Shown here piece by piece: positions 25,624 to 35,068 of a DNA stretch of 64,000 nucleotides. The stretch is taken from contig JAUMXH010000008.1 in assembly GCA_030529225.1 (NCBI GenBank), forward strand, positions 17,381-81,380. Reading direction: 5' to 3'. The notes under the pieces were generated by a model. It was not told the origin of the DNA, did no database searches, and was given only the letters and a program-made list of their open reading frames with translations. This DNA comes from Bacillota bacterium (GTDB lineage: Bacteria; Bacillota; Clostridia; Peptostreptococcales; Acidaminobacteraceae). Made by a program: the position numbers and the translations under genes. How positions within the stretch are numbered: position 1 is the first letter of the stretch; every line of letters begins with the position of its first letter.

Positions 25624-26165
25624 TAGATGCTCGCATCGTCATAGTAAAAGATGGGGGAACCCTGCTCCAGCGATTGTTTCACATCCAGGATGCGCTGGTT
25701 GGAACTACCCCGGAACTTGAGCTTTAAGTTGAGGAGCGATTCCTCAAAGAGCCCGTCAATCAGCACGTCGCAGAGCTCCAGCAGGGCCAATTTTTTAGGG
25801 TCCTCCAAGATCTCCTCGAAGGTGTAACCCGAGTAAATCCAGATGTCCTTTTTATCAAACTCTCTGTCTTCCAGCCCCGCGTTGTACTCGTCTACAAAGG
25901 CTCGGATCGGTCTGATAAATTCGACCAACTGAACGTTTTGAAAGGGCTCCCCTCCAATGAGGGTAAGCCCTTTGTATTGTGATTGCCGAAGCAGGGACAG
26001 GATGGTTTCGGTGACTTCCATGCTCATTTCCTGACCATAGTTGAAGTCTTGGTACGCTTCGTTGAAGCAACCCTTGCAATTGTGGGTGCAACCCGAAACG
26101 AAGAGCGAAACCCGGATTCCCGGCCCGTTGGCGATATCCATGGTTCTCAGTTGTGCATATTTCAT
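25623..26165 (-). CDS. nrdG: anaerobic ribonucleotide reductase activating enzyme
   Basis: A 180-residue radical-SAM enzyme that installs the glycyl radical on NrdD. The 4Fe-4S motif CxxxCxxC is at Cys26, Cys30 and Cys33 (SGCTHNCKGCF). LIGGEPFQ supplies the SAM-binding GGEP-like motif, and DIWIYSGYTFEE is family-typical. The start at 26165 (MKYAQLRTMD) fits family length; the frame stays open 39 codons upstream, but those overlap the end of nrdD. The ribosome site is weak (AAGTAAAG), so translation may be coupled to nrdD 41 bp upstream. Confidence 0.93.
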   Translation of the reverse strand: MKYAQLRTMDIANGPGIRVSLFVSGCTHNCKGCFNEAYQDFNYGQEMSMEVTETILSLLRQSQYKGLTLIGGEPFQNVQLVEFIRPIRAFVDEYNAGLEDREFDKKDIWIYSGYTFEEILEDPKKLALLELCDVLIDGLFEESLLNLKLKFRGSSNQRILDVKQSLEQGSPIFYYDDASI

Positions 26166-26206
26166 ACTAAAAACTTTACTTGTCGTCGTTTCCAAATCTA
26201 TCGATT

Positions 26207-28360
26207 CTAAATGTGCAGCACTCTGGATGCGATGTCCTTGGTCCTTCCCTCGTTCCAGAAGTTTTCTCCCAAGTATCCGCAAGTTCTTCTGATGACGGTC
26301 AGCTTGCTTCTATCGTCGTTCTTGCAGTTCGGACACTGCCAGTGAGCGCTCTCGGCATCCACGCTGATCTCTCCGTCGTAGCCGCACTTGTGGCAGAAAT
26401 CGAGCTTGGTGTTGAACTCCCCGTACATCACGTGGTCGTAGATGTATTGGATGATGCTGAGAATCGCGTCGGTGTTCTTGACCATGTTCGGAATTTCCAC
26501 ATAAGAAATCATCCCGCCGGTCGACTTTTCCTGAAACTGCTGTTCAAAGTCGAACTTGCTGAACACGTCAATCTTTTCTCTGACATCCACATGGTAGCTG
26601 TTGGTGTAGTAGCCCTTGTCCGTCACATCCTTGATGTCGCCGAAGCGCTTCCTGTCGAGGCTCGCAAAGCGGTGCGTCAAGCTCTCCGCAGGCGTTCCGT
26701 AGACCGCGAACTGAATTTGTGTCTCATTGGTCCATTCCGCTTTTTTCTCATTCAGTCTGTCCATCACCTTGAGGGCAAACTTGTTGCCTTCCTTACCGGT
26801 GTGCGACTCGCCCTTGACCAGGATAGAGGTCTCGTAGAGGCCGATGTAGCCGATGGTCAGCGTCGAGTAGCCGTTGTAGAGGTATTTGTCGATGGTCTCG
26901 CCCGGTTTGAGTCGGGTGAGGGCGCCGAACTGCCAGTGCACCGGTGACACGTCGCTGGTGATTCCCTTGAGTCTGTTGTGCCTTACCATCAGCGCCTTCT
27001 TCACGATTTCGAGTCTCTTATCCAGGAGTTCGAAGAAGAGCTCTTCATCACCCTCGGCCAGGATGCCGATTTGCGGCAGGTTGATGGTCACGACACCCTG
27101 GTTGAATCGTCCGTCGAATTTATAGTCGCCCTTCTCGTCTTTGAACGGGGTCAGGAAGGCCCTGCAACCCATCGGCGAGAAGACGTTTCCGGCATACATC
27201 CGGCGCATCTTCTTCGCACTGATGTAGTCGGGGTACATTCTCTTTGCGGTACATTCGGCCGCAAGCTGCGTGAGGTACCAGTATTCCGTACCCTCTCTGA
27301 TGTTGTGTTCATCGAGCACGTAAATCAGCTTCGGGAAGGCGGGGGTCACATACACGCCGGACTCGTTTTTGATGCCCTGTATCCTCTGCTCCATAATTTC
27401 TTCATCGATCATCGCCGCTTCTTTTGCGTACTCGTAAGACGGGTCAAAGTGCATAAAAAGAGTTACGAACGGAGATTGGCCGTTGGTGGTCATCAGGGTA
27501 TTGATTTGGTATTGTATGGTCTGGACGCCGTCCTTGACTTCTTTTCGGGTCCTTCTCCAGGCGATTTCCTCGACCTTGCTCATGTCCGGCTTCATATCGT
27601 AGATTTCGACCTGCTCTTCAATGATCTGTTCCTTGTACTTCTCAAAGGATTTTCGGACATAAGGCGCCAGGATTCTGTCCACGCCGTTGATCGATTGCCC
27701 GCCGTACTGGGCGCTCGCCACCTGCGCGATGATCTGCGTGGTCACCGTACAGGCAACCTGGAAGGACTTCGGCGAGTCAATCTTCTTGCCGTTGATGACG
27801 GTGCCGTTTCCGAGCATGTCTTCCAAGTTGATTAGGCAGCAGTTGAACATCGGCTGAATCAAATAGTCCAAATCGTGCATGTGGATGGCCCCGGTCTCGT
27901 GCGCTTCCAAGACATCCGAAGGCATCAGCTTTCGCTTTGAAATATCCTTGGATACCTCGCCGGCGATCAAATCCCTTTGCGTCGAAACGATCGAAGCGTT
28001 CTTGTTCGAGTTCTCGTCCATCGCCTCTTTGTTGGATTGCTGAATCAAGCCGAGGATGTCGGTGTCGGTGGTGTTGATTTTACGCTTGAAAGCCTGGACC
28101 GACTTGTAGCTCTCGTAAGCCTTTGCGGTCTGAGGGTTGTCGAACTCGATCAGCGCATAGTAAACGTCATCCTCTATCTTGTAGATGGAGACGACGTCCT
28201 TTTGGGACTCCAGGACGGACGCTTCGATTTTATCGGCAATCTGCAGCGCCTGGCCCGGCACATACTTGCCCTGCAGCGAGTGCATCGCCTTCTCGATTGC
28301 GACCACGATCTTTTCTTTTTCAAACTGTACTATCCTGCCGTCACGCTTACGAACTTGCAT
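26207..28360 (-). CDS. nrdD: anaerobic (class III) ribonucleoside-triphosphate reductase
   Basis: A 717-residue glycyl-radical enzyme making deoxyribonucleotides without oxygen. The N-terminal ATP-cone (about residues 1-90, starting MQVRKRDGRIVQFEKEKI) gives allosteric control. The C-terminal zinc site is CHKCGYDGEIS ... CPNC, and the radical glycine lies in RTCGYLGE, 24 residues before the end. GAGGGGG precedes the ATG. It forms an operon with nrdG. Two NrdR-box-like sequences lie in the upstream gap. This indicates growth without oxygen. Confidence 0.97.
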   Translation of the reverse strand: MQVRKRDGRIVQFEKEKIVVAIEKAMHSLQGKYVPGQALQIADKIEASVLESQKDVVSIYKIEDDVYYALIEFDNPQTAKAYESYKSVQAFKRKINTTDTDILGLIQQSNKEAMDENSNKNASIVSTQRDLIAGEVSKDISKRKLMPSDVLEAHETGAIHMHDLDYLIQPMFNCCLINLEDMLGNGTVINGKKIDSPKSFQVACTVTTQIIAQVASAQYGGQSINGVDRILAPYVRKSFEKYKEQIIEEQVEIYDMKPDMSKVEEIAWRRTRKEVKDGVQTIQYQINTLMTTNGQSPFVTLFMHFDPSYEYAKEAAMIDEEIMEQRIQGIKNESGVYVTPAFPKLIYVLDEHNIREGTEYWYLTQLAAECTAKRMYPDYISAKKMRRMYAGNVFSPMGCRAFLTPFKDEKGDYKFDGRFNQGVVTINLPQIGILAEGDEELFFELLDKRLEIVKKALMVRHNRLKGITSDVSPVHWQFGALTRLKPGETIDKYLYNGYSTLTIGYIGLYETSILVKGESHTGKEGNKFALKVMDRLNEKKAEWTNETQIQFAVYGTPAESLTHRFASLDRKRFGDIKDVTDKGYYTNSYHVDVREKIDVFSKFDFEQQFQEKSTGGMISYVEIPNMVKNTDAILSIIQYIYDHVMYGEFNTKLDFCHKCGYDGEISVDAESAHWQCPNCKNDDRSKLTVIRRTCGYLGENFWNEGRTKDIASRVLHI

Positions 28361-28479
28361 GGTTCCCCCTCATTCTTCATATTCTCCCGTTTCTCGGGTA
28401 TATCCTAATTTTTATCTATTTTTGCAAACTTGCGTTTTTCTTGAAATTTCAATATCTAGTAGTTTTGATGCGGAACTGA

Positions 28480-28495
28480 CCCCTATATCTTGTGG
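28480..28495 (-). promoter_or_regulatory. NrdR-box-like site proximal to nrdD
   Basis: On the minus strand this reads CCACAAGATATAGGGG. It resembles the 16-bp imperfect palindromes bound by the nucleotide-sensing repressor NrdR upstream of nrd operons. It lies 120 bp before nrdD. Assignment is tentative. Confidence 0.4.
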
Positions 28496-28666
28496 TCCGG
28501 ATACATTATGACACAAAAGGACAAGGAAGACAAGGCTTTTTCGGAAATAAAAAAAGCCCAAAATAAGGGGAAGGAAATCCGTGTTTTTAGGGGAAAAGCG
28601 GGCCTTCATTTATGAAAAAACAGACAAAAATGAAGAAAATTTAGCATTTTCGGAAGGGCGCTGCGA

Positions 28667-28682
28667 CCACAAGATGTATCCG
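28667..28682 (+). promoter_or_regulatory. second NrdR-box-like site
   Basis: CCACAAGATGTATCCG shares CCACAAGAT with the nrdD-proximal site, in opposite orientation and 187 bp away. NrdR boxes normally come in pairs much closer together, so this one may be fortuitous or act by looping. Confidence 0.3.
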
Positions 28683-28733
28683 CCCCCCGCCATCTCACAA
28701 GGGCTTGCTTTTCCGTCAACATAATATCACAAG

Positions 28734-28762
28734 TTGATTTAAACGCCGAGCTGCTATATAAT
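28734..28762 (+). promoter_or_regulatory. promoter of yybS-like/gdpP/rplI/dnaB operon
   Basis: TTGATT (28734-28739), a 17-bp spacer and TATAAT (28757-28762), 57 bp before the first start codon. Confidence 0.75.
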
Positions 28763-28818
28763 AATATATTCAGAATAGAAGCGAAAAAGAGCGTAACTGA
28801 GTAAGGAAAGGAAGCGAA

Positions 28819-29793
28819 ATGAAGGAAAAAGGAGCGAATCTGAAATTTCTGCCCGTCATAGCGGCATATTTGGGATTGGCTTATTTTGTCAGCGAGGAGA
28901 CCGGCCTGTACTTCACGGCCTATAGCCTGTTGCCGCCGTCTCTCGTGTATCTTTTCTATAAAAATGAACAGAGGAACCTGAAGCTGTTTTCAGCGGGGTT
29001 TTTGCTCGTGCTGTTTTTGTTTGTCCGCTTTGACGCCAAGTTGGCCCTGTTTTTCTATGCCGTGATGGCCTTTGCCGCGGCTTTGATCATCGATAAGTCT
29101 CAGGACGGCATGTTCAAAAAGTTGATCACGCTGATTCTGGTGATGATTCTCTTCTCGCTCGGACTCTTTGTTGTCCTGGAGCAACTGAGAGGCGGGCCGA
29201 GCTTTTTTGAGGCCTTGAATCAGAGTCTTAGCGACCCGGCGGTCATCGAGCAGGTCAACCAAATCCTGAAGGACAACATGGGAGAGCAGGCGATCGATTT
29301 CAGCAGCATCGACAAGACGAGTCTGAAGATTGGAATCAGCAGTTTTATTTCGATCATCGTCCTGGACCTGGTGGGCTTTGTCAGCACGCTCAACTTTTGG
29401 ATCATCGCCCACATCATGCGGGCAAAAAATCCGGCCATCGACAGGCTCAAGCCGATTTGGGAGATGTACCTGCCCAAAAAGTTCACCCTGATCCTCTTCT
29501 TTTTGTTGATCGTCAGCTATTTTTTGATCTCGGTGATGGGCAACTTCGCCTTCGGAATCGTCGTCACCCTGGTGATTCTGCTCTTCCAACTTTACAATTT
29601 GCAAGGAATTTTCGTTCTTTCGTTCTTTCTGAATAAGACAAGGATGCCGATAAAGTTTCATATCCCTGCGTTGATCGCAATCGTAATCGCGATTTCCCTA
29701 ACCAAGATAGGCGCCTTTTTGCTCTTCAACGTGGGTGTCATCGACGCGGTGTTCAATTTGAGAAAGATTTCAAGGGGGTCCCATGAAGGATAA
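28819..29793 (+). CDS. polytopic membrane protein, YybS/DUF2232 family
   Basis: A 324-residue protein with eight or so hydrophobic helices. Its position directly before gdpP, rplI and the replicative helicase gene is the conserved location of yybS in Bacillus, and the topology fits DUF2232. Its biochemical role is not known; the S-component-like fold suggests a transport or membrane-sensing role. It overlaps gdpP by 11 bases. AAGGAAAGGAAG precedes the ATG. Confidence 0.82.
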   Translation: MKEKGANLKFLPVIAAYLGLAYFVSEETGLYFTAYSLLPPSLVYLFYKNEQRNLKLFSAGFLLVLFLFVRFDAKLALFFYAVMAFAAALIIDKSQDGMFKKLITLILVMILFSLGLFVVLEQLRGGPSFFEALNQSLSDPAVIEQVNQILKDNMGEQAIDFSSIDKTSLKIGISSFISIIVLDLVGFVSTLNFWIIAHIMRAKNPAIDRLKPIWEMYLPKKFTLILFFLLIVSYFLISVMGNFAFGIVVTLVILLFQLYNLQGIFVLSFFLNKTRMPIKFHIPALIAIVIAISLTKIGAFLLFNVGVIDAVFNLRKISRGSHEG

Positions 29794-31888
29794 TAAGGAG
29801 ATAAAACCAAAGTCCGGAAGCTCCGGGCAGGGGAAGGTGAACGTATTCCGAAATTCGTTTTTGCTGATCCTGCTCGTGGTGTTGTTGATTGATCTTGTGA
29901 CGATTCTTTTCTTTCGGAATTTGGTGGTTCCCGTATTTTTAATCAGTATTGCATTTTTATTATATTACGGAATCGTTCAGAGCAGGCTCGAACGAAGCGT
30001 AAAACATAGATTGAAGGAGAGCTTGAGCGCGCTGAGCGAGGATGCCGGCACGATCAACGAGAATATCAGCCTGCCGATGGTCACCTGCAACGAAGCGGGC
30101 AGCATCGTCTGGTGCAACAGCAGGTTCCGTGAGATTTTCGGCGCCATCGATTTGAACAAGATGAAGGTGGAGGAACTCTTCCCGACCTTCGACTTTGAGG
30201 AGCTCAAGGACTATTACGCGGACGGCGCGGCTCCGGCGGTGAGTCCCGAGGAGCATGCCGCGGAATCCGAGGACAGAGACCAAGAGGACGCGGAGCCGGA
30301 AACCGGAAACGCGATGACGGTCAGCTCGGGCGCTAAGTTTTTTGATGTGATTCACTCCCGCGCCAGAAACGGAAAGGTCGGGCAGTACCAGTACATGCTC
30401 TACTTTTACGAGATTACGCCGTACAAAGAAATCAAAGAGAAGTACGAAGAGGAGCGCGCGGTGCTCGCCATCCTGGAGCTCGACAACTTTGAGGACCTGA
30501 TGAACGAGCTCAAAGAGGACGCGAGGCCGAAGGTGCAGGCGGAAATCGAGGAAGTCATCTACAGCTGGGCGAAGCGAATGAATGCGATGATTCGAAAGTT
30601 TGACCGTTCGAAGTACCTGATGCTGATGGGCAACCGTTACTTTCAGAACGTGCTGGCCAAGCGCTTCGACATCCTGGATCGAATCCGTGAAATCGAGGTG
30701 GAATCAAACTTCCCGCCGACTATGAGTATCGGCATCTGCACGGATGACAGAACCTACATTGAGATGGAGCGCGGCGCCTTTTCCGCCCTTGAGATTGCGC
30801 TCGGACGGGGCGGAGACCAGGCGGCGGTAAAGAGCATGGGGGACTACTCGTTCTATGGCGGAAAGGCCAAGGCGATCGAGAAGCGAAACCGCGTCAAGGC
30901 AAGGCTGATTGCGCACGCGTTCCGACCTATCATCGATTCTTCCAACGCCGTTTACATCATGGGCCACCAGTATCCGGATATGGACGCGCTGGGCGCGGCG
31001 GTCGGAATCTACAAGGCGGCGAGCGACCGGGGCATCCCTGCCAGGATTGTGCTCGAGGAGCCGAACGAAACGATTATCTCGGTCTACAACACCTTTAAAG
31101 ACAGGGCGGACGAGATGTTTATCAAGCCGGACGATGCCTTGCAGAGGCTCAATCCTGCGACCGACCTGGTGGTCGTGGTGGATACGCACAGGCCGTCTTA
31201 CACCGAGTGCCCGGAACTCCTGAAAATAGCGCAGAGAAAGGTCGTTATCGACCACCACAGGCGAAGTTTGGAGATGATAGAGGATACCCTCTTAACCTAC
31301 TTGGAGCCTTACGCGTCATCGGCCTGTGAGCTGGTGACCGAGGTTCTGCAATATATGGAGAACAAGCCGATTCTGAACAAGAACGAGGCGAACGCGCTGC
31401 TCGCCGGCATGGTGCTCGATACCAAGAACTTCAGCGTGAAGAGCGGGGTCAGAACCTTTGAAACGGCGGCGCTGCTCAGACGATTCGGGGCGGATCCGGT
31501 GGTCGTCAAGGAATTCATGCAGGACGATTTGGAGTCCATTGTAAATAGAAGCAAACTGGTGAGTAACGCCAGAAAATATACGGATGACATAGCGATTTCG
31601 GTCAGTGACAAGTCGATTGACAATCCGCGGCTGATTGCGGCTCAGGCTGCCGACCAGATGCTCACAATCCGGGGCATCAATACTTCTTTTGTCATCGTGA
31701 AGGAGAAGGAGAAGGTTTGCGTGAGCGCCAGAAGTTTGAAGGATTTCAACGTGCAGGTGATCATGGAGCGGCTCGGCGGAGGCGGTCACAGGACCAGTGC
31801 GGCAACTCAAATTGAGGAAAAGAGCGTATTTGAAGTCGAGGCGATGCTCATTCGGGAAATCGAACGATACTTAAAGGAGGGCGAATAA
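29783..31888 (+). CDS. gdpP: cyclic-di-AMP phosphodiesterase GdpP
   Basis: A 701-residue membrane enzyme hydrolysing c-di-AMP to pApA. Two N-terminal helices (about residues 28-70) lead to a PAS domain (about 85-210), a degenerate GGDEF domain (about 215-340) and the DHH/DHHA1 phosphodiesterase module. Catalytic metal residues are visible in MGHQYPDMDALG, VVVDTHRP and IDHH (Asp490-His491-His492); GGGGH near the C-terminus belongs to DHHA1. An unusual acidic insertion of about 35 residues (EEHAAESEDRDQEDAEPE) interrupts the PAS region. c-di-AMP controls potassium and wall homeostasis. The start codon overlaps the yybS-like gene. Confidence 0.95.
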   Translation: MKDNKEIKPKSGSSGQGKVNVFRNSFLLILLVVLLIDLVTILFFRNLVVPVFLISIAFLLYYGIVQSRLERSVKHRLKESLSALSEDAGTINENISLPMVTCNEAGSIVWCNSRFREIFGAIDLNKMKVEELFPTFDFEELKDYYADGAAPAVSPEEHAAESEDRDQEDAEPETGNAMTVSSGAKFFDVIHSRARNGKVGQYQYMLYFYEITPYKEIKEKYEEERAVLAILELDNFEDLMNELKEDARPKVQAEIEEVIYSWAKRMNAMIRKFDRSKYLMLMGNRYFQNVLAKRFDILDRIREIEVESNFPPTMSIGICTDDRTYIEMERGAFSALEIALGRGGDQAAVKSMGDYSFYGGKAKAIEKRNRVKARLIAHAFRPIIDSSNAVYIMGHQYPDMDALGAAVGIYKAASDRGIPARIVLEEPNETIISVYNTFKDRADEMFIKPDDALQRLNPATDLVVVVDTHRPSYTECPELLKIAQRKVVIDHHRRSLEMIEDTLLTYLEPYASSACELVTEVLQYMENKPILNKNEANALLAGMVLDTKNFSVKSGVRTFETAALLRRFGADPVVVKEFMQDDLESIVNRSKLVSNARKYTDDIAISVSDKSIDNPRLIAAQAADQMLTIRGINTSFVIVKEKEKVCVSARSLKDFNVQVIMERLGGGGHRTSAATQIEEKSVFEVEAMLIREIERYLKEGE

Positions 31889-32332
31889 ATGAAGGTTATA
31901 TTTTTGAAAGATGTAAAAGGCTCGGGAAAAAAGGGAGAAGTGAAGGAGGTCTCTACCGGACACGCGAGGAACTATTTGATTCCAAAGGGGTTGGTTTTGG
32001 AGGCGACCGATACCAATATGAAGAACCTGCAGAATCAGCAGAAGATTGAGGCCCAAAAGGTTGCCGAGGACACCGCTCACGCGAAGGAACTCAAAAAAAT
32101 CATAGAGGCAAAGCCTTTGAGCATCACCGCAAACGCGGGGGATTCGGGAAAACTCTTCGGCGCGATCACCAACCAGGAGGTCGCCGAGCTGATTCAGAAA
32201 GAGTACGGCTTTGAAATTGATAAGAAAAAAATTCAGTTGACCGGCGGCATCAAGACCACAGGCTCGTACGATATCACCATCAAGCTATACAGAGAAATCA
32301 GCGCGATTTTGAAGCTCGAAATAAAGGCATAA
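31889..32332 (+). CDS. rplI: 50S ribosomal protein L9
   Basis: A 147-residue protein with the N-terminal signature [21 protein letters not shown] and [11 protein letters not shown], a long connecting helix and a C-terminal RNA-binding domain ([13 protein letters not shown]). It starts directly after the gdpP stop, with AAAGGAGG inside the end of gdpP. Confidence 0.97.
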   Translation: MKVIFLKDVKGSGKKGEVKEVSTGHARNYLIPKGLVLEATDTNMKNLQNQQKIEAQKVAEDTAHAKELKKIIEAKPLSITANAGDSGKLFGAITNQEVAELIQKEYGFEIDKKKIQLTGGIKTTGSYDITIKLYREISAILKLEIKA

Positions 32333-32335
32333 GCC

Positions 32336-33691
32336 ATGCAAGTGAGGGATTTGCCAAGTAACGTAGAGGCGGAGAAGAAGGTCCTGGGGGTCATGCTCCT
32401 GGATGAGGACAAGATGTACTACGCCATAGAGAAGCTCGATGCCGAGGATTTTTTTGACAAGGCGAATGCGATTATTTTTGCCGCGATTAAGGAACTGGCC
32501 GAAAAGTCGCTCAGCCCCGACTCGCTGACGGTCTGTGACCTCCTGGAGAGCAAGGGAAAGGCGAGCCTGGTGGGTGGCGGGAGCTACCTGGATGAGCTGG
32601 AAAAACTTGTAATCGGCGGGGTGAAGTTCGACGAGTATGTCGGCATCATCGCGCAGAAATCTCTGCTCAGAAAGTTGATTAAGGCCGCAAAGAACATCGA
32701 GGAGCAGGCGTACAGTTCCTCGGATGCGGGGCAAGTTCTGGAGTTTGCGGAAAAGGCGGTCTTTGATATCTCGGTGAACCGCAGGCAACAGGATATGGTT
32801 CCCCTGCACACGGTGCTCAAAGATGTTTTGGAAGAAATTCGGGAGCGTCCGGTGAACACGAGCGGGCTAACCGGGGTGAGTGCCGGGTTCAAGGATCTGA
32901 ACTACAAGTTATCCGGCTTCCAAAAGAGCGACTTGATTATCCTCGCGGCGAGGCCGTCCATGGGTAAGACTGCGCTCGGACTCAACTTTGCGATGAATGC
33001 GGCGACCGATCCAAGCAATCCGGTGCCGGTCTGCATTTTCAGCCTGGAGATGTCGAATGTGCAGCTCGCTCAGCGTATGCTCGCCGCCAAGTCGACCGTG
33101 GAACTCAACCGAATCAAGACGGGTGATCTTGACGAACGGGATTTTGAGGACATCAACCTCGCGATGCGCTCCTATAAGAATGCTAAAATTTTTATTTGCG
33201 AGTGTTCGGGCGCGACCATCCTGGAAATTCGGAGCCAGTGCCGTAAGCTCAAGGCGAAGCACGGTCTGGGGCTGGTGGTCATCGACTACCTGCAGCTGAT
33301 GAGCGGACCCGGAGAGAGTCAGCAGATTATGGTATCGAACATTTCGAGGGGCTTAAAGGCGCTCGCAATGGAGATGAACTGCCCGATTATCGCGCTCTCG
33401 CAGCTCTCGCGTAAGTCGCAGGAGCGAAAGGATCACAGGCCGATTTTGTCCGACCTTCGGGACTCGGGTGCGATCGAGCAGGACGCGGACATCGTCATGT
33501 TCCTGCACAGGGAGGAATATTACGAGCGTGACAACGAAGAGCTCAAGTCGCTCGCGGAGCTGATTATTTCGAAGCACAGGAACGGAGAAACCGGAACCGT
33601 CAACCTGAACTGGATTCCGGAGTGGCAGCTCTTTGAAAATTCTGCGAGCGAGCAGGAGTATCCGGACTACAATGAGTACGATGTGTTCTAA
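32336..33691 (+). CDS. dnaB: replicative DNA helicase
   Basis: A 451-residue hexameric helicase (called dnaC in Bacillus). An N-terminal helical domain (PSNVEAEKKVLGVMLLD) precedes the RecA-like motor. Walker A reads ARPSMGKTALGLN (about residue 205), Walker B VIDYLQLM (about 317), and QLSRKSQER with RDSGAIEQDAD are helicase motifs. Length is normal, with no intein. It starts 3 bp after rplI. The acetyltransferase gene starts inside its 3' end. Confidence 0.97.
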   Translation: MQVRDLPSNVEAEKKVLGVMLLDEDKMYYAIEKLDAEDFFDKANAIIFAAIKELAEKSLSPDSLTVCDLLESKGKASLVGGGSYLDELEKLVIGGVKFDEYVGIIAQKSLLRKLIKAAKNIEEQAYSSSDAGQVLEFAEKAVFDISVNRRQQDMVPLHTVLKDVLEEIRERPVNTSGLTGVSAGFKDLNYKLSGFQKSDLIILAARPSMGKTALGLNFAMNAATDPSNPVPVCIFSLEMSNVQLAQRMLAAKSTVELNRIKTGDLDERDFEDINLAMRSYKNAKIFICECSGATILEIRSQCRKLKAKHGLGLVVIDYLQLMSGPGESQQIMVSNISRGLKALAMEMNCPIIALSQLSRKSQERKDHRPILSDLRDSGAIEQDADIVMFLHREEYYERDNEELKSLAELIISKHRNGETGTVNLNWIPEWQLFENSASEQEYPDYNEYDVF

Positions 33692-34268
33692 GAAGCGGGA
33701 AATCGTGCTCGAGGAGTTCGAGAAGAAGGATGTGCTCAAGCTGAAAAACTGGGGCGTGCACGAGGACCTTCGCTACATTCAATACGGGTTTGATTTATTT
33801 TATGATGACGGCAATTTTGATACCTGGTATGAGATTAAGACTGCGCCCAGAAAGAAGCTCTTTGCCATCAAAGAGGGGAGCGAAATCAGGGGTTACATCA
33901 GCTTGAGGGACATTTCTTCGATTCTGCGCTCGGCGGTGCTCGGGATTTCCATCGACCCGAATTATCTGTCGGAGGGAATCGGAAAGTGCGCGATGGAGCA
34001 GTTTCTGGAACTGTATTTTACCGAAATGCAGATGAGAACCCTGCACCTGAAAGTTTCGCTGTTCAACCGGCGGGCAATCAGGCTCTACGAGTCGCTCGGT
34101 TTTGTCTTTAAAAAGACGCGCCTCGAGCGTTTCGAAAACCAAATGCACAACTTTAAACTGCTATTGCATTACGAGGAGTTTCTGCAGTTCGGAGATGCCA
34201 TCTATACCGAAGTCAGTTCTTATGCGATGAACAGGGAAGACTACGAGAGGAGCGGAAAACAGGCCTAA
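33672..34268 (+). CDS. GNAT-family N-acetyltransferase
   Basis: About 198 residues with the GNAT acetyl-CoA-binding region (LGISIDPNYLSEGIGKCAME, about residue 95) and the late NRRAIRLYESLGF motif. The substrate is unknown; the pattern is RimJ/RimL-like, so acetylation of a protein or small amine is possible. The start is uncertain: ATG 33672 and ATG 33681 both lie within the end of dnaB, suggesting coupled translation, with GCAGGAG some 13 bases before the first. Confidence 0.78.
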   Translation: MSTMCSKKREIVLEEFEKKDVLKLKNWGVHEDLRYIQYGFDLFYDDGNFDTWYEIKTAPRKKLFAIKEGSEIRGYISLRDISSILRSAVLGISIDPNYLSEGIGKCAMEQFLELYFTEMQMRTLHLKVSLFNRRAIRLYESLGFVFKKTRLERFENQMHNFKLLLHYEEFLQFGDAIYTEVSSYAMNREDYERSGKQA

Positions 34269-34305
34269 GAACCTGCGCTTGCAGACTCTGCGTGGTCTTT
34301 TTTTT
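34267..34305 (+). terminator. probable terminator of the gdpP-rplI-dnaB operon
   Basis: An imperfect stem (AAGAACCTGCG against TGCGTGGTCTT, with mismatches) is followed by eight T. Confidence 0.5.
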
Positions 34306-34348
34306 AAGGGCGGTAAAGTGCCAAGCTTTTTAAGGGGCGGAGGTGAAT

Positions 34349-35068
34349 GTGAAAGAGCCGAAGCAAACGAGCCGGTCTCTTGCAATTGCGATATGTGACG
34401 ATGAGCCGATTCTATTGGAAGAAATCGCAAGTCGGATCAAAGCGGAATTTGAGAAGCGGGGAATCGAAGCAAAGTGTTCTCTTTTCGAAAAGGGGGAGAA
34501 TCTTCTCTGCGAAGAAGTGAGTCTTTTTGATGTTGTTTTTTTAGATATCGAACTGAAAACGACAAACGGTCTGGAGCTTGCCAAGAAGCTGAGAGAATCA
34601 TCTTATTCTAATAAAATCGTTTTTATCACTTCCTTTATCGATTATGTTTTAGACGGCTATCAGGCGGACGCCTTCCGATTTCTCTTGAAGAATAACTTGG
34701 AACAACAGCTTTCGGAATGTATAGAGGCGATCGCGGAACAAGTAAATGCGAAGGCATCCCAAACGGGTTTCGATTTTCCGACTTTCAGAGATGTTCTGTA
34801 TGTGATGAGTGAGAATCGAACCGTTACCCTCTTTTTTAAAAACGGGGAGAGCAGAACGGAATATATGAAACTCGATGAGTTTGAAGAAAAAGTGAACTCG
34901 AAACAGTTCTGTAGAGTGCATCAAAGTTACCTGGTCAACATAGACTATGTTGAATTTGTCCGGCGGTATGAAGTCAGACTCGTGAACGATCTTCGAATCC
35001 CAATCTCAAAGTCGAGGTACAAAGAGGCGAATCGGCAAATAAAACTGAGGAGAACGCTATGGGCATAA
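34349..35068 (+). CDS. agrA: AgrA-like response regulator (receiver plus LytTR DNA-binding domain)
   Basis: About 239 residues. The receiver domain has the acidic pocket CDDE near the N-terminus and phospho-acceptor Asp66 (VVFLDIEL). The C-terminal LytTR domain (about 140-235) has the family pattern (RVHQSYLVN, IPISKSRYKE). LytTR regulators such as AgrA bind pairs of short direct repeats about 21 bp apart, and three such pairs occur downstream of this gene. GTG 34349 is preferred as start because GGAGG lies five bases before it. It overlaps the kinase gene by 10 bases. Confidence 0.9.
   Translation: MKEPKQTSRSLAIAICDDEPILLEEIASRIKAEFEKRGIEAKCSLFEKGENLLCEEVSLFDVVFLDIELKTTNGLELAKKLRESSYSNKIVFITSFIDYVLDGYQADAFRFLLKNNLEQQLSECIEAIAEQVNAKASQTGFDFPTFRDVLYVMSENRTVTLFFKNGESRTEYMKLDEFEEKVNSKQFCRVHQSYLVNIDYVEFVRRYEVRLVNDLRIPISKSRYKEANRQIKLRRTLWA

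Larger units (their letters stand above)
28361..28818. other. 458-bp divergent intergenic region with regulatory features
   Basis: No credible gene is present. It holds a perfect palindrome TTGAAATTTCAA (28441-28452), two similar boxes with CCACAAGAT (28480-28495 and 28667-28682), a GGCTTTTT/AAAAAGCC hairpin (28534-28558) and the promoter for the yybS-like operon (28734-28762). Confidence 0.6.

Noticed and set aside
33633..33671. Extension of the acetyltransferase gene to an ATG at 33633
   Set aside because: The added residues are encoded inside dnaB and do not look like a GNAT start; later ATGs fit better.
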